Assembly: GCF_022458985.1 (NCBI RefSeq)
Contig: NC_061771.1
Coordinates: forward strand, 19,417,501-19,481,500
DNA from: Mugil cephalus
Lineage: Eukaryota > Chordata > Actinopteri > Mugiliformes > Mugilidae
Reading direction: 5' to 3'
Length of the DNA stretch: 64,000 bases
Part shown: one piece after another, positions 11,901 through 25,400 of the stretch
Layout: each line of letters opens with the position of its first letter
How positions within the stretch are numbered: the stretch's first letter is position 1
Made by a program: the position numbers and the translations under genes
Notes under the pieces: model-generated
The model's input: only the letters and a program-made list of their open reading frames with translations
Told to the model about the DNA's origin: nothing
Databases searched by the model: none

Positions 11901-14900
11901 AGCCGACACGGAGGTTAACGATATCGCCGTCCGTGCCCACTCTCGCGTCGAGCTATCTCAGCCTCTCTCCCTGCGCTTTCAGTTCCTTTTTTATTTGACT
12001 CTCCAGCGGATAACGTTCAAACTAGCGTCTTTACACGGGCCCGCTCTTCAAAACGGTGGCATGTGGTTTTAATTTTATCTCGCCGTTGCCTCGTCTTCTG
12101 CAAACATACCTGTGAACAATAGCCGGACCCGAACTCTCCTCTGGTCCTAAAACCCCCTCAGCCCCTTGGAGCAGGAGCCGAGGTCACGAGGTCACTGCTT
12201 ACTCTGAGTTTATTTGAGTTGGATCCGGGGGATCAAATGGCACCAGACATAACTTGTTATTTTTGTACCGTGGCAGTGGACAGAACCTTTGGACTACAGC
12301 TCAGTCGTACGCTTGTTGAGGGCAGCTGCTAATACATGTGACAAGGTCAATATCCTGTGGACGACGCCACACGAGAGAGCCCGTATCCAAACACATGTTT
12401 CAAGTTTTGCATGTGATTAAACCGATACGTGACGTAGAAACTTCCGACTTGCAGCACAGTGCTGGTTGTCCATCGGCAACTGTACTACGACAGAGACGCT
12501 GCAGGTTCACACAACCTCGTTTTCAGTTTACATTTGACCCCGTATATGCTCCCCCCCCACCTCCACCCACAGCGTTTCCGCTCCGAGTAACAGCGTTTGA
12601 AGTTACACTACATGACAGGTTATGAATTAACACACAATTAGAACTATAGAGAGTCTGACGGAGGCGTATGTTATATAATCCAGAAGACAGTGTTCTTCTC
12701 ATCAAGTTAAACCCGACTGCCAGCTCATTTGTGGTTCTTTGTGCCGTATTACTGGTGTCTCACTCTCAGTGCGCAGCTACGAGACAAACAGGGAAATGCT
12801 GACATTTAGCTGTTCAGAGCAGCGAACGCTTGTAGCTCCTCAGTCATTCAGAGCAGAGGAAAAATGGCCTTAATCGAAAGAGTCGGTTGTCTGTGTGTGT
12901 GTGTGTGTGTGAATGGTGAAAGACGGCAAGTTATTTTTGGTATCTGTAGGTTTCGGTATCTGCTGCACAAATCTATGAATAATGTCGACTCTTGTTAACG
13001 GGAGCCTGGTGCAAGGTAAATAGAAAGTTTGTAAATAAAGGAAGTTAATCTCTTGGACATCGTGAGTGCAAACAAGCAAGAGACTGAAGGCTTATCTTGG
13101 CTGGCACGGTGCTTAAGTTTCACTGGGTGGTGTTTTAAAAATAAAATAAAAGAGGAGAAGTTTGTGCTCATTTGCCAGCGCTTCTTTTTATGACATCAGC
13201 TAGTTTACACAGCTCGGGCTCATTTTCAGGCCAAGCGATGCATTACTTTCACTTTTATTCACTGAAACAAGCCCATGCAGCGTCAAAGGAACGCGAGCTC
13301 TGAGCGTCCCTGTCAAACAAGCGAACCAAAGCGTTTTTAGTTCTGCTGGGAAATTAAATACTCTGGATAAATATTCTTTATCTGATCGAATCGCAGTTAA
13401 ATTACCGAGTTGAGGGAACACATTTTCACACTTCTTAGTCCAAATTTCGACAAACCCCTGATACCAATTATGGTAAATTATTCCAGTTGGGTTTAGCCTG
13501 AAGAAAACTGTAGTGATACAGGATGACTAAGCAGATCCTTGGGGCTTTCTGGGGGACAAAACGGCTGAAATCAACACCTAGCGATTGTCTAGAGGGGAAG
13601 GAAGTTAACAGGTTGCTTGGGGGCAGGGGTGGTGGTGGAGGGGGGTTCAGATTTGTCACGGGACTGGTTTGAGTGTGGGAGGAAGAGATGCAAGTTGACT
13701 CAGAGATCAGAGACGGGTGGTCTCTGGTCCAAGTGTAAAGTCAGTTTTTTTGTAAACAGCATAGTACGTCAGGTTTGTGAACGCTCATCTCTGCTGTAAG
13801 CGCTTACACAAAAGATACAGATCTGTACAACAGTCTCCTGTAGACGTGGGTTTCCAGCGCATTAGCTGCACATTAAGAGTTTGATCGTGTTTCTGTTTAA
13901 AGCCTTTAAAAAATGAGGCATGTCTCTTTCATTTCATTTCATTTATTTGGATCTCCATTAGCTTTAGCTTAACGCCATCGCTGTTCTACCTGGAGTCCAG
14001 GTTGTCTTTTTACACGGCAGTACTCAATCACCCAAAACACCACAAAGCACCTCACGACAAAAAGCTTCTAAAATACTCCATGGCAGAATTTACATAGTGT
14101 TGGTTGACTATAACAACTATTTCCGCTACACAAACCTGTAGGTGCATGTTCACATGCTGTCACCGTTCCACGTGTCATCACGTTTTCAGAGTTTTGAAGT
14201 AGTACGGTTGGTACAAAATATCCCCAATTCAAGAAAGCAAATACATTTTTGTCAACTGTTACCAGGCTGTGGTGCATAATGGGATGTATTCACACAGGTG
14301 ATTGCCTAAAGGAATCTTAACTATGTAAACTACGTTTGACCACAACAAGTATAACAAATTAGATTGTTGCTTTAACAAGAGTTGATGCATTTCCTTATAT
14401 TTAAAGCTGTTGTGCAGCCTCATGGAGTGTCCTGTCGTATGCACATTCCTCATTGGAAGTACTTAAACTTTAATGCATAGCATAGACGACGTTGCATGAG
14501 ACTGAATTTTAGTTGCGAATGTATTTTCTATTTTTTCGCCAAAGTATTTAATCAGAAAGAAACCGCTAAGAATCCCGTTTTTTAGTTCCACGTTTTATTT
14601 TTAAATGGGCAGCTTGGTCGAGGATCCTGGTGTTTTGGGTGATCTACTGACAAATGTGTCATTTCACATTTTAGAGCCATGCAAATCTCTCAGCTGTTTG
14701 CATCCAGGTATTAAGATCTTATTTTAAGAGACAAGCCCCCACAGTGGGAAAATGTGTCAGCCATCGTTTTATAGTGCCAGTGTGACACCAAGCAACTCAT
14801 GTTCACGAAAAACCACATTAATAATAATCAGTTATCAACACTTGTGTAATCGTGCACGGTCTGCAAGACTGAGCCCACAGATCGTGCAGTTGCTTTCACC

Positions 14901-17900
14901 AGATGCCCAACTAGTGCACACACAAAAAAACATGTGGCTTGGTTTAAAAAAAAAAAAAAAAAGTTTTAGCACTGTTGAGTTAGATCAGCGAGATTCAAAC
15001 CTTGATGTTGTGTTGGTTTCATCCACGTCTAGTGCTGTGTCAAACCCACACTACGGCCACAGCATCATCATAGTCACTTCTCAAAGCGGCTGAAATGAAC
15101 AGCGGTTGGCAGACGGCCATTGGTGACTGGTATGCGGACGTGTTACTAATGGAAATTATCGCCAATTCATGCTACTTTACATAGACGTAGTAGAAGAAGA
15201 TGCAACTGATTCTTCTTATTGTTGATTTATTTAACTGTCCGTCCTTCCCATGTGCAGGACTTTGGTCGACTGCTGTCGTTTTAAATGTGCTACATAAATA
15301 AACGCTGACTTGACTTTTGAAACGAAAATTTATGTCACCCAGTCAGACTGTGCACGTTTTAGGGAAGTATCCTTAAAGGAACACTATTTATTTCTTGAAT
15401 TGGAAAATTAACTACTTCACTGAGGCTCAGCAGATTGTTTTACTGACATTAGCTGCATTTGAATGATTCTTCTCCACATCTGGCTGTTTTGTGGCAGTGA
15501 AGCTTGTTGGGAAAATATCTTTGTTAGACATTGAACTTGAACCAAACTAAACTTTAGTACAGCAGCTTGTGCAGTGTGTGGTAGACCGTGTGGTTGTGGT
15601 GCTTCAGGTGTTACCGCTAATAAATCCTACACTTAGAGCTTCAGCGGTGAAAACCTCCATCACTTATTTTTGCTCATCTACAGTATGTATGATATGAGAC
15701 TCAATTAACTCAATCATGGGTTGAGCATTGCACGTGTTTACTTCTGATCAACAAACATGTCGTGTTTTCCAACTTGGACATAAATGCACATACGACACAC
15801 ACGTTTGCTGCTGTTTCGCTCCCTCCTCCACTTCTCTGCAGCCGTTCCCAGAGCTCATTAGCACAGGATGTCACCTATAAAACTCAGCGCAGCTCACAAT
15901 GAGTTACTGTGACTTCATACAATCCAATGGTTTCTGGTTATTGTGATATGTGTGAAGCTTGACATTTTAACACTTTGGTTTGTTTGACTGCAGATTAAAT
16001 CAGAACGTTTACAGAAGAACAGGAAGAATTGCAGATTATTGATTTGGCTCTTTAAGGTCCTCAGCTAGTGGTTAGGAGGCGTGCGACTTTTGACACTTGA
16101 TTGTGTTTTTCTACAACCTTCGGCGTGATGTGTAATGATTTTCCTATGCAAAGTCTTCATTCAAATCGATTTCCAGACTTGCATCCCCTCTTTGTGCGAT
16201 AGTCATCTCTTCTCAGTGCGGGCTTTGTCCTAGTCATTTCAGTTTGTTGGGCAGGGGGAAGTGAGGGGTATGTGAAGCATTTCTGGCCTGGTTCAGTAAT
16301 GCTTATTTTAGGGAACTGTCACATGCTCTGTCGCAAAGTAGTGTTCGGTAAAACGTATTAAAAAAAAAAAACATCTTCTTTTGTCATTTAGGTTATTATT
16401 AAAACCAGTCACTTATGAATTGTGTTGTTTGACCTAATGTTTTTTCCCTTGTTGTTTTTCTTCTGTTCAACAGCTCTTCTCCATATTCACGGGAGAGTGG
16501 GAAACTCCTGCATTTCCAGCCCCCGGTGTTGGAGTTTGGAACACAGTAAGAGTTACTCTCACTTCTCGCTTCAGTACGACGTGCATCAGTGGACGTACAT
16601 GTAATTCACTATGTACCGAACATTACAAAACCCATAACTTTACACCCAACGGCTTAACACAAAAAGAAAAAATACTCCATTTCACCATCTCTTAGTTTGC
16701 AGAGATGCAGGAAGTAAAGTTAAGATAACACATCGTCTTCATACCAAGTGTCCTGTTGCCACGATGAATACTTCATAAAGGGGCTGTTTCACAAAGCAGG
16801 GGGCTCATCATCATTAAAGATTAGTCATTATGTCCAATTATGGCAGTAAGTCTTTCTGTCCCTGCGTCCAAACACACACTGGTGTGGGTTGAACCCAGTC
16901 AAAAAGGTTACGGACGTCACTGTTTGTCTCCATACTTCCTAAGCAGACTGTCAGACAAAATGCCATGGCTGGGTAGCGATGCCCATATACGCTTTTAAAA
17001 GTAAACACTCACAAGTGGCATTTATTTTTTGCCTCATTTTATGTCACTGGAATGCAGAGAGCAGCTCGATCCCAATAGTGTTGGTAGATAAATATTCGAG
17101 GGCTGAAATATAATTGCTTCATGGAATTTGTACCCGAGTTTAAAATGTGTATCCCACACATCAGCTTGAGGTTTCCTTTTTTCCTTTTTATGTGGGAACC
17201 GTGGGAACGGTCCTAATTACACAGTTCGGTTCCACTAGATTCTCATAGATCAGACTCGAGTTAACGTTGCAGAGCGTTTGAAAAGCTTTTGGGCTAAATT
17301 TAAGCAAGAACCCCGGCACAAAACATTAAAAAAAAAGAGTAAAACTGTGGCTGATGTAAGTGGCCAAACAAGACAGGAAGTTAAATCTAGCAAAGCAGAG
17401 TTAAACTGACATGGGAATCTGAAAATAACCTGAAGCACAGCACATAATCTGGTGCAGCCTAACCGTGCGTGGCTGTCTGGGTTGCTGATGTTTATTGATG
17501 ATTTGATGAACAGTATCAGCAGTGTGTGGTTGGGGAGGTCACGCCTGTACGTTTCCAGCAATGACTTTGTGCTTATTAGGCACAAACTCTTGTGTTACAG
17601 TTAATCAGAAACACGGCTCATTTGAGCAGGTTCAAAGCTGCAAATAAAAAGTAGAAACAATTCGATCTCTCTCTTTTCTTTTCTTTTTTTTTATTTAAAT
17701 TCTGTTGAGCAGTTCATTCGCCTAGAGCGAAAGAGGAGTGACACTCCCCGCAGACAAACAGGAAGCGAAAGACGCTTCACTTGAGGCCTGACGAAAATGT
17801 CACAAATGAAAGGAACCGGTCAGAATACGCAGCGGACGCCGAGCCTTTTAGGGAAAAGTCATAGTAAACATAAATGACCAGCTGCATGCGAAATAAGTCT

Positions 17901-20900
17901 CAGCTTAAAATGCTCCCCGCCGGCTGTGAACCAGTTAAAACGCTGCTGTTGTGTTCCCATGCAGAGAGGAGCCCTCTCTGGTCTGCATAGATCACTGCTG
18001 ATGCCACGTTAATTACCACACTGTTTCCCCTCAACCAAAGTCCATGTGCTTCTTGGCGTCGACTGCTTCCATCTCTGTTTAACCCCACGCTACACCAGCG
18101 CGGGGTCAAAATACAGTTCAGTCCAGTGATAACCATATTTATAGTGGATCAGATATCAGAGCTAAAAACAAAAACACTCGTGGGAGGAGGGTGATGCACC
18201 ACAAAAGTTCACTCGTCTTTTAATATGATTTGAAAGTTTGCAGTTTGCTGTTACTTTTACTTTTAGGTTAACACTAAAAATCTTTAAAGTTACATTATTC
18301 TACAGAAGCTTGTTATTATTACTTCCCTACAATGTATCTCCAAAGGAATTATATTAAATCATCCATAAAACTACCTTCTGATATTCAGCTTTTAATTGAA
18401 TTCATCCACCTCCTTCACGATGTAAGGTTATAAACAGAAATGTGTATTTTAATAAAATGCATCATTCAAATAACTCTTCAGTGCTTGAGCAAAGGGCAGA
18501 CTAACAAATATTCACTGGTGGCCTTAATCTAAGTGTTGCTAAGCAAAACATGCCGAGCGTCAACGTGTCGCTGTGAGATTATATTGCAGAAATGGCCAAA
18601 CCCAAAGAGCTAATCTTTGTGCTGATATAACCCGAAGCCTTCGCTCATTGCCTTACTTATTAGCTTATTTGTGTATGTGGTTTTACTTCTGACACTGGTG
18701 GCTTTTTTCAAATCACAAATGAAAACCTCATACTTGCTGCTCATCTATTCGATGCAAATGGCTGCTTTTTCCCCTTTACAGCCTCCTTATAAAGACACAA
18801 GGCCAAGCGCTGGCTGTTTATTGACTCCAGCGGTTTATTACTGCAGGGGAGCTTCCTATTCCCCTGGTCCCTGTTCGACCAGCTCCACGGACGAAACCTC
18901 AGCGGAGATTCCTGTTAAATATGATTTTCTGTCTATCTTTACAGGCCGCTGGGGCTGCCAAGAGCTGAAACCATATATATACACAACCCCAGCCAGGAAG
19001 TTCCTGTGACACTGCTGTCAATGTTTACATCCAGCAGACATTTTTACATACCTTCCTTTCACAGAAGAGTAAGTGTGCGGCCACGTTGAGAATTCAAAAT
19101 CACTTTGTGAATCATGTTGAAGTAACTTATTATCGTGTCCCTTTCTCTCCTAGGTGATCCCACCCAGAGGGAAGGCATCTTTTAAACTAATTTTCCTCCC
19201 GTCTGAGGAGGGCAATGTAGAAAACACATTATTTATAAACACATCGGCCCATGGGCTACTATCATACCAGGTCAGTTTACATGAGTGCACGGGTTTGGTT
19301 TGTGCACGAGGTCCCTCTTCTTCTTCTTCTTCCTCAGCTTTTATCTTCAGATAGTAGAGGGAACATAGCAACTGAATTCTTCTTCTTCTTCTTCTTCTTC
19401 TTCTTCTTCTTCTTCTTCTTCTTCTTCCACCAAAATGCTTGTTTACTCTTATAATCCTACACACACATGTTCAGAAACTCAGAAGTAAGTCAAAGTGCTG
19501 TTGTTTCAGCATAGATGTGGATAAGATCTTTTTTTTTTTAATTGAACCTTCAGGGAGGACGTTGCACATCACGTTGTTACAGTAGAAGAAAGAATAACAC
19601 ACAGGATTAGTCTACAGCACAAAACTATCAATAATTACCACTAAGTACCAAGACAACTACTTAAATAAATAGAATAGTGTGTCCTAAAGGAATGATCTAC
19701 TATAATCTACTTTTGATTTAAAGATAAAACACATTACATAACGTGTATGTTGTTATCAGTGTATCTCAATATATTCATACCTTTTGCTGCTACTTTCTTC
19801 TTCTTATTTCATTGACTTTCAAGATGAAGCTTCTTAAAGTTTGGATTATTTGAAAAAAGCTTGTTATTAGGAGCAGTTTTAGTGTAAAGCTGTGAATTTC
19901 ACACATTGTGCTTCCACTGGTTCCTGTGGTTCCTGTTGTTGATGTAGCTTGTTGACACAGAGACTCTTGAACCTCTGTGCTACTCCCATCACATGTGTCA
20001 GGACATTATTACTCACCTGTGGAGTTTTTCATGCTTCCGTGCTGTTAAATGTAAAATAAAAATGTCACAGTTACAAACATTTATGTAGCTCACTACAATT
20101 CAGTAACGAGCTCCAGTAGAAGTATGTTCTATATCTGTTTAATGTGCATCAAGGGAATAAGCTTAGAGCGGGTTGTGTAGCTCTTCTTTTAACTTCTGCT
20201 AATTTGTTTCAAAATGCTACATCCTCCTAAACTGTTAGCTCGCTCACTTCTGTGCTGCGTTTATTTATCACCCCAAAACATTTCCTACAACACTAGCGAC
20301 TCAGTGACAGTACCTCTTTGTCTGCTTGTTGACTGCCTGCTCTTAATATAATGCACGTGGTGGTTGAGAATCATCTTTTCACAAACGTTTAACTGCTTCT
20401 TCTCCAGGTATTTGGTGTTGGAGCCCACCAGGGTTCATTAAAATCTGTCCAAAGAAGGGAGAATCTGCTAATATTCCCTCACATCCAGAGCATTAAGCTG
20501 ACCCAAACTCAGGTACGTTATTAAATGTCTGTGCGCTTTGTTTGCGGAGGCCACAAACACAAGTGAAAGGCAGCTCATCATTGGAAACAGCTGATTTCCT
20601 TTTTCCTGCCAGGCCAGATAAACAGCCTGGTGCATACATACACACAGGAGCTTTGTTATACACACTGGCTTGCACTTACAGTTATTAAATTACTGAGTGT
20701 GTGTGTGTGTGTGTGTGCAGCAGTCACCCTGGAGGATGCTGCTCCTTTCTCGCTTAGAAATTTTTTTTTTATTTTTATTTTTTTTTTTGCCAGTATATCT
20801 ACAGACGATCAATTATTAGCTTTTTTTTGCACGTTTCACAGCCGTGACAGACTGAAACCGTTGCTAAACTGCTGCATAGTTTTTGAAACAAACCAAGGGA

Positions 20901-22379
20901 GTGAAAGTGTGTGTGTGTGTGTGTGTGTTAGGAGCTTCTGAAAGGAGTCGTCGCCTCCACAACAGGAAGTGGGGTGGCAGTTGCAAAATGTCAGCCTGGC
21001 CGTGTGCAGAGAGAGAAATGAGCTCTCACAATCACTCAGACTGCTGCTGAATGTGACTCGTGTATCATTTCATTTCAGCAAGCTCTCGGTATTTCCACAT
21101 AAAGTTAACAAAACACTGTCTGTTTCTAACTTCCTCCGTGTCTTCTACCACAGTTAAAGTGACAATTCTCCAAATACACAATATGCTGTTGTTGTTTTTT
21201 TGCATTTCTGCTTAATATTGCATGCTACATTTCATCCCTGCCTGTAAATGCTTCTCAATAATTCTCAATAGATTTTAGATGGATTTTAACAACGTCGCAA
21301 AAAATATTGCAGTGACTCTGATCATGTTTCCAAGCTACACATTATGGTTTAAATTAGAAATCGATTGTTATATTGGGCCGATATTTACGTTTTTTTACAG
21401 GTATCAGCATTGGCTAATATTGGCCATTCGCTGATACATACGTGCATATATACACTATGGAGCCGTGCAGCCCATACATTGCATGTTAAATATTCTTTTA
21501 GTTAAATAAATGTTGATCTTTTTGGTTACTTCGAGACAATAAATATTTTCAGTGACTTTGTCATTTTTTATCATGTAAATGGAGGGAGTATCGGCTCAGA
21601 AAAATCGGTATCGGTCCCGTCAATCTCTACTTTAAATTCCTGGCAGTAGCATTTGTTATCTAGTTGTTGATAAGGTGTTTGCTGCTTCCAATTACAGCTT
21701 TTTTAGATCTGACAACCACCACAGCTGAGGTGCTGAATTGGGCTGCAGCACCAGTAGAGTTCAGTTCTGTGAGGTTGCACCAAAATACAGATCAAGAAGA
21801 AAATGTATGAACCCGTGAATGCTTTTGTCCTTCCAGGAAGATGCCTCTAACATCACTATACTGGGTCTAGTCCTGGAGTGCAGCTTACCGAAGAGTGTGC
21901 TGAACAATCCTCAGGTACTTCTTCTCATCTGTTCGTTCGTTCGTTCTGATCGGCCACATTTTTACCAACGAGAGAAGTTATCATCTTTACAAAGACATTA
22001 TTTTGTCCTAAAACCCCCTGAAATTCATACATTTATCCGTATCACACTTGTACACGTAAATGCATATGGTTAATGTGCAGGTAGAGAAAAACAAGGCAGG
22101 GCAGGTATAAATAAGCAGTTCAGCGCATACTTTTTCTATGAGATGCGTCACCATTTATAGTGTCTCACTCTTACTTTGCAAAACTCAGCTGAGCCCTCGC
22201 TTTCATCATACCCACTCCAGAGAGTCTCAAACTTCCTCAGACAGCCGGGCTCGTCATCTGAGCGCCTTCTGTTTTCTCCAGAACCCCTGAGGAGGGTGCG
22301 ATCTCTTGCCAGACTTTTAATTGCTTTCTCAAGAGACTCTGTAACGGACATGGGCCTTCCAGTGCTCATGTGGCGCAAT

Positions 22380-22412
<33 letters not shown>

Positions 22413-25400
22413 CAAGGCAAGACAGGGCAGCGGACGACCCGACTCTAAACCCGTAATTATACAGAACAAAATCATCTTTGCCTTCTGTTGCATGAGTGTC
22501 CCAGCTGTGACCGTGGGCTGACATCCAAGATCAACACCTGCTCCTTCGCTCTTTTTCAAGTCTTAACCAGTAAAAACCGACACATGGCCTTTGGTCAGTG
22601 TCGATTCGGCCCAGATTAAACCAGCCTAACAGGAAGTTAGCAGTAGCCTTGGTTTCAAGGGATTACGTTTGCTATTGTGGGCCTTGAGCCCCCTGTGGCA
22701 CCAGGCCAGGTCGTCTGTCTACAAGTGGTTAAGTGGTGATTCACCCACTGAGCCGGTCGCTGGTTTCGAGTGAGATCTGCACCCTCCCTGTGTGGATGTG
22801 TTAGGTCCACGGTGGAGGTTGTGTGGTAGTAGTGGTATTCTTGCCCACGTCTTCCCATCCGTTAAACCGCAACAAATGCACCACTTTGTTAATATCGTCT
22901 TTATTCCTGTTATTTATTTCTTCCTTATTGTTCTCACGCTTCTCCTCTTCTCCGTCTGCTCGGTGCGTGACTGGTATGCCCTTCCTGTCCTTTCCCAGGG
23001 GTCCTGCCTCCAGAGTGAGGAGCGCCTCAGTCTGCAGATTAATCTGTCTGCGCGTGGTGACCAGCCCACTGACCTGGACAAGCTGAAGCCGTACGTCATC
23101 GAGCACATTTTGGTGCTGCTGGTCGCCCCTACGGCCGGACAGCCTGCGCTGGGTGAGCGTCTGCGCCTTTCGCCGCGTTTGCGCCGTAGTAGGCGCGCCG
23201 CTCCGCGTGTGTCATTCATAAATATTTATTCAGTTTGGAAGGCGAAACGCGTAGACGAGAACTTCTGGTTTGTCGGCCTCCACTTGAATTACCTCCTTAA
23301 ATATGTTGTTTTCTCTCAAGCTTCTTCTGACTTTTTATGTTGACTGTGGGGAAAACATATTTTAGAAATGAGGTGATAACGTTGCTATTTGGAGGCTGTG
23401 AGTGGACATCAGAGATCTAACTTTAACTCACTGCAGAGTAACACGGGGGCTAAAGGTCAAATTTAATGAGCCGTAGTTGTCTACGCAGTATTTTCATCTC
23501 TGCTCAAAGGCTGTGAATAGTTTAACACGTTTTAAGACATAACTCCCAGTTTCAGCGTGCAGTATTAGACTTCTTCTTCTGTGGCTTCTGTCACTCGCTG
23601 TTTTTTATTTATTTATTTTTTATTTGTTACCAGAAGCATTATGTCTTTGCTGAAGCTGTCATGTTCTCTACGTACCTGAAAATGTAGATGTTTGCATGCA
23701 TTTGATTGCAAATAAATGTGTTTGAACATCTTTTCACAGGGGATCCAAAAATAGGAGTTTATATGTTAAATTCTGGAGGGAAGAAGCTCTATGTAAAGGT
23801 GAGACTCTCTCTTTCTCTTTTAACACCGACGTAGATGTAGAATTATTCCGGCGCTGACCTTGTGTTTTACGTCCCTCAGGACATGCAGGTGCTATCAAAA
23901 GTGGAGGCCAGCCTGGACTTCAATCAAGTTCTTCTGAGGCCAGAAGCAAAAAACTTCACTGCAGTAGCTAACATGGCATGCAGAGGTGAAGACTTGAATT
24001 TCTTTTGAGCTCGTGTCATTTCTTTGTGTCTTGAATCTGATTAATAACATTTTTTTTTTTTTACATCTTACATCAGGTTCATTGCCAGGCCATGGACGGA
24101 AATGCATAAGTCATATCAGTTTAAAAATCATGGGGAACAGGACGACCTACAGCTTCCCTGGACTACATATCACACACGGGTAACGCTCAGGAATTTTGTG
24201 TCTTCACACTCATCAAATCTGACTGTAGCCAAACAGGTTTTGGAAACAAAATAAATATGCACAAGGACATAATAATGTCTGATGAAAATTACAAAAGAAA
24301 TCTCACAATGTCACTCATGAAATATTGTGAATTAAATCTGTATTTCCTCAATTTGAAATTAAGCAAAATTGTGTAATATTGTAATTTTGTCATTACTTCA
24401 TGCAGATGGAGCGTTGGGGATTTGTTCAGCCTGTTTCAGGTGAAACAGAGCAACGCCAACCAGGTGGACCTGTGGCTCACGAACCCGTTCCCTCACCCCC
24501 TCACTGTGCTGAACGCCAGCCTTTCAGAGAAGCTGCAGGGAGTGATGAAGGTAAACCGCATCATGCCACGATAAAGATGATCACCGGAAGGCCTTTCATT
24601 AGTTTGATGGCCTCATTTATTTGTCAAACATATGAGGACGAGGTTTGACTGTTTACTTCTGCTGCCCCCTGTCTGTCAGGTGATGAACTTCAGCAGTCCT
24701 CTGACGGTGCCCCAGGGCTGCTGGCCCGTCCTGTCCCTCCAGTTGCTCACGAAGGCCCTGCCCATCAACCACATGTCCACGCTGAGTCTGGATACCAGCC
24801 TGGGCACACCCCTGCACATACCACTCTACTTTCAGTCTTCCTCTTCCAAGGTAAAATACCAGAGCAAGCAGCTAGTTATTGTTGTGTTCAGCTGCGTATC
24901 AGTATTTGAAAATAAAAGGCGCTGATTGACATTGTGTCTTATCAGCAGGAGGAAGTGATGTTTGAGACTGAACAAGAGTGTGAACGCCCCTGTCCTCTCA
25001 GATTATCTGAAACAGGTGAAATTTTGGCACCTCATAATCCAGAGGAAAATTTGTAATGTGTTGTTGTTGTTGTGTATTAATTAATGATTGTTTTTTTTCC
25101 TGTAATGTCCCATTAGGCCGTTCAGAGTGGCAGCGATCTCTCCTCCCAGACTTTTTCCCCTCGTCCTGGGCCGTAGACAGTAAACTGGCAGCTGAGCTCT
25201 GCTCTCGATGGCAGAGTCACACGGACAAGCTACCTTGCAGGTCATTCTCAGATGCAGCACACAATGCAATGCAGTCCATCATTATTTGAGATGATCGGTG
25301 TTAATTATCACATTAATCATGATTGATCAGGTGGCCCAGACTCCCCGTGGAGGCGTCTTCTCCTCTGGACTTTGGTGCCACACCTGTCAATGAGAGCAAG

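Larger units (their letters stand above)
10317..16473 (+). other. TMEM131L intron 3
   Basis: This 6.2-kb intron is the largest in the gene. It includes a TG tract at 12892-12911, a reversed LINE tail (13920-14045), a LINE/SINE-like tail near 15220-15310 and an A17 run near 14946-14962. The GC-richer stretch at 11760-11960 stands out from its AT-rich surroundings, but has no splice sites or protein signature that I recognise. Confidence 0.75.

Noticed and set aside
19150-19464. Arg- or Phe-rich frames at 19.15-19.46 kb
   Set aside because: Product of the (TTC)n tract and exon 6 shadow.
22792-23343. 183-residue frame around TMEM131L exon 9
   Set aside because: Only 22999-23152 is coding; the rest is intron read-through.
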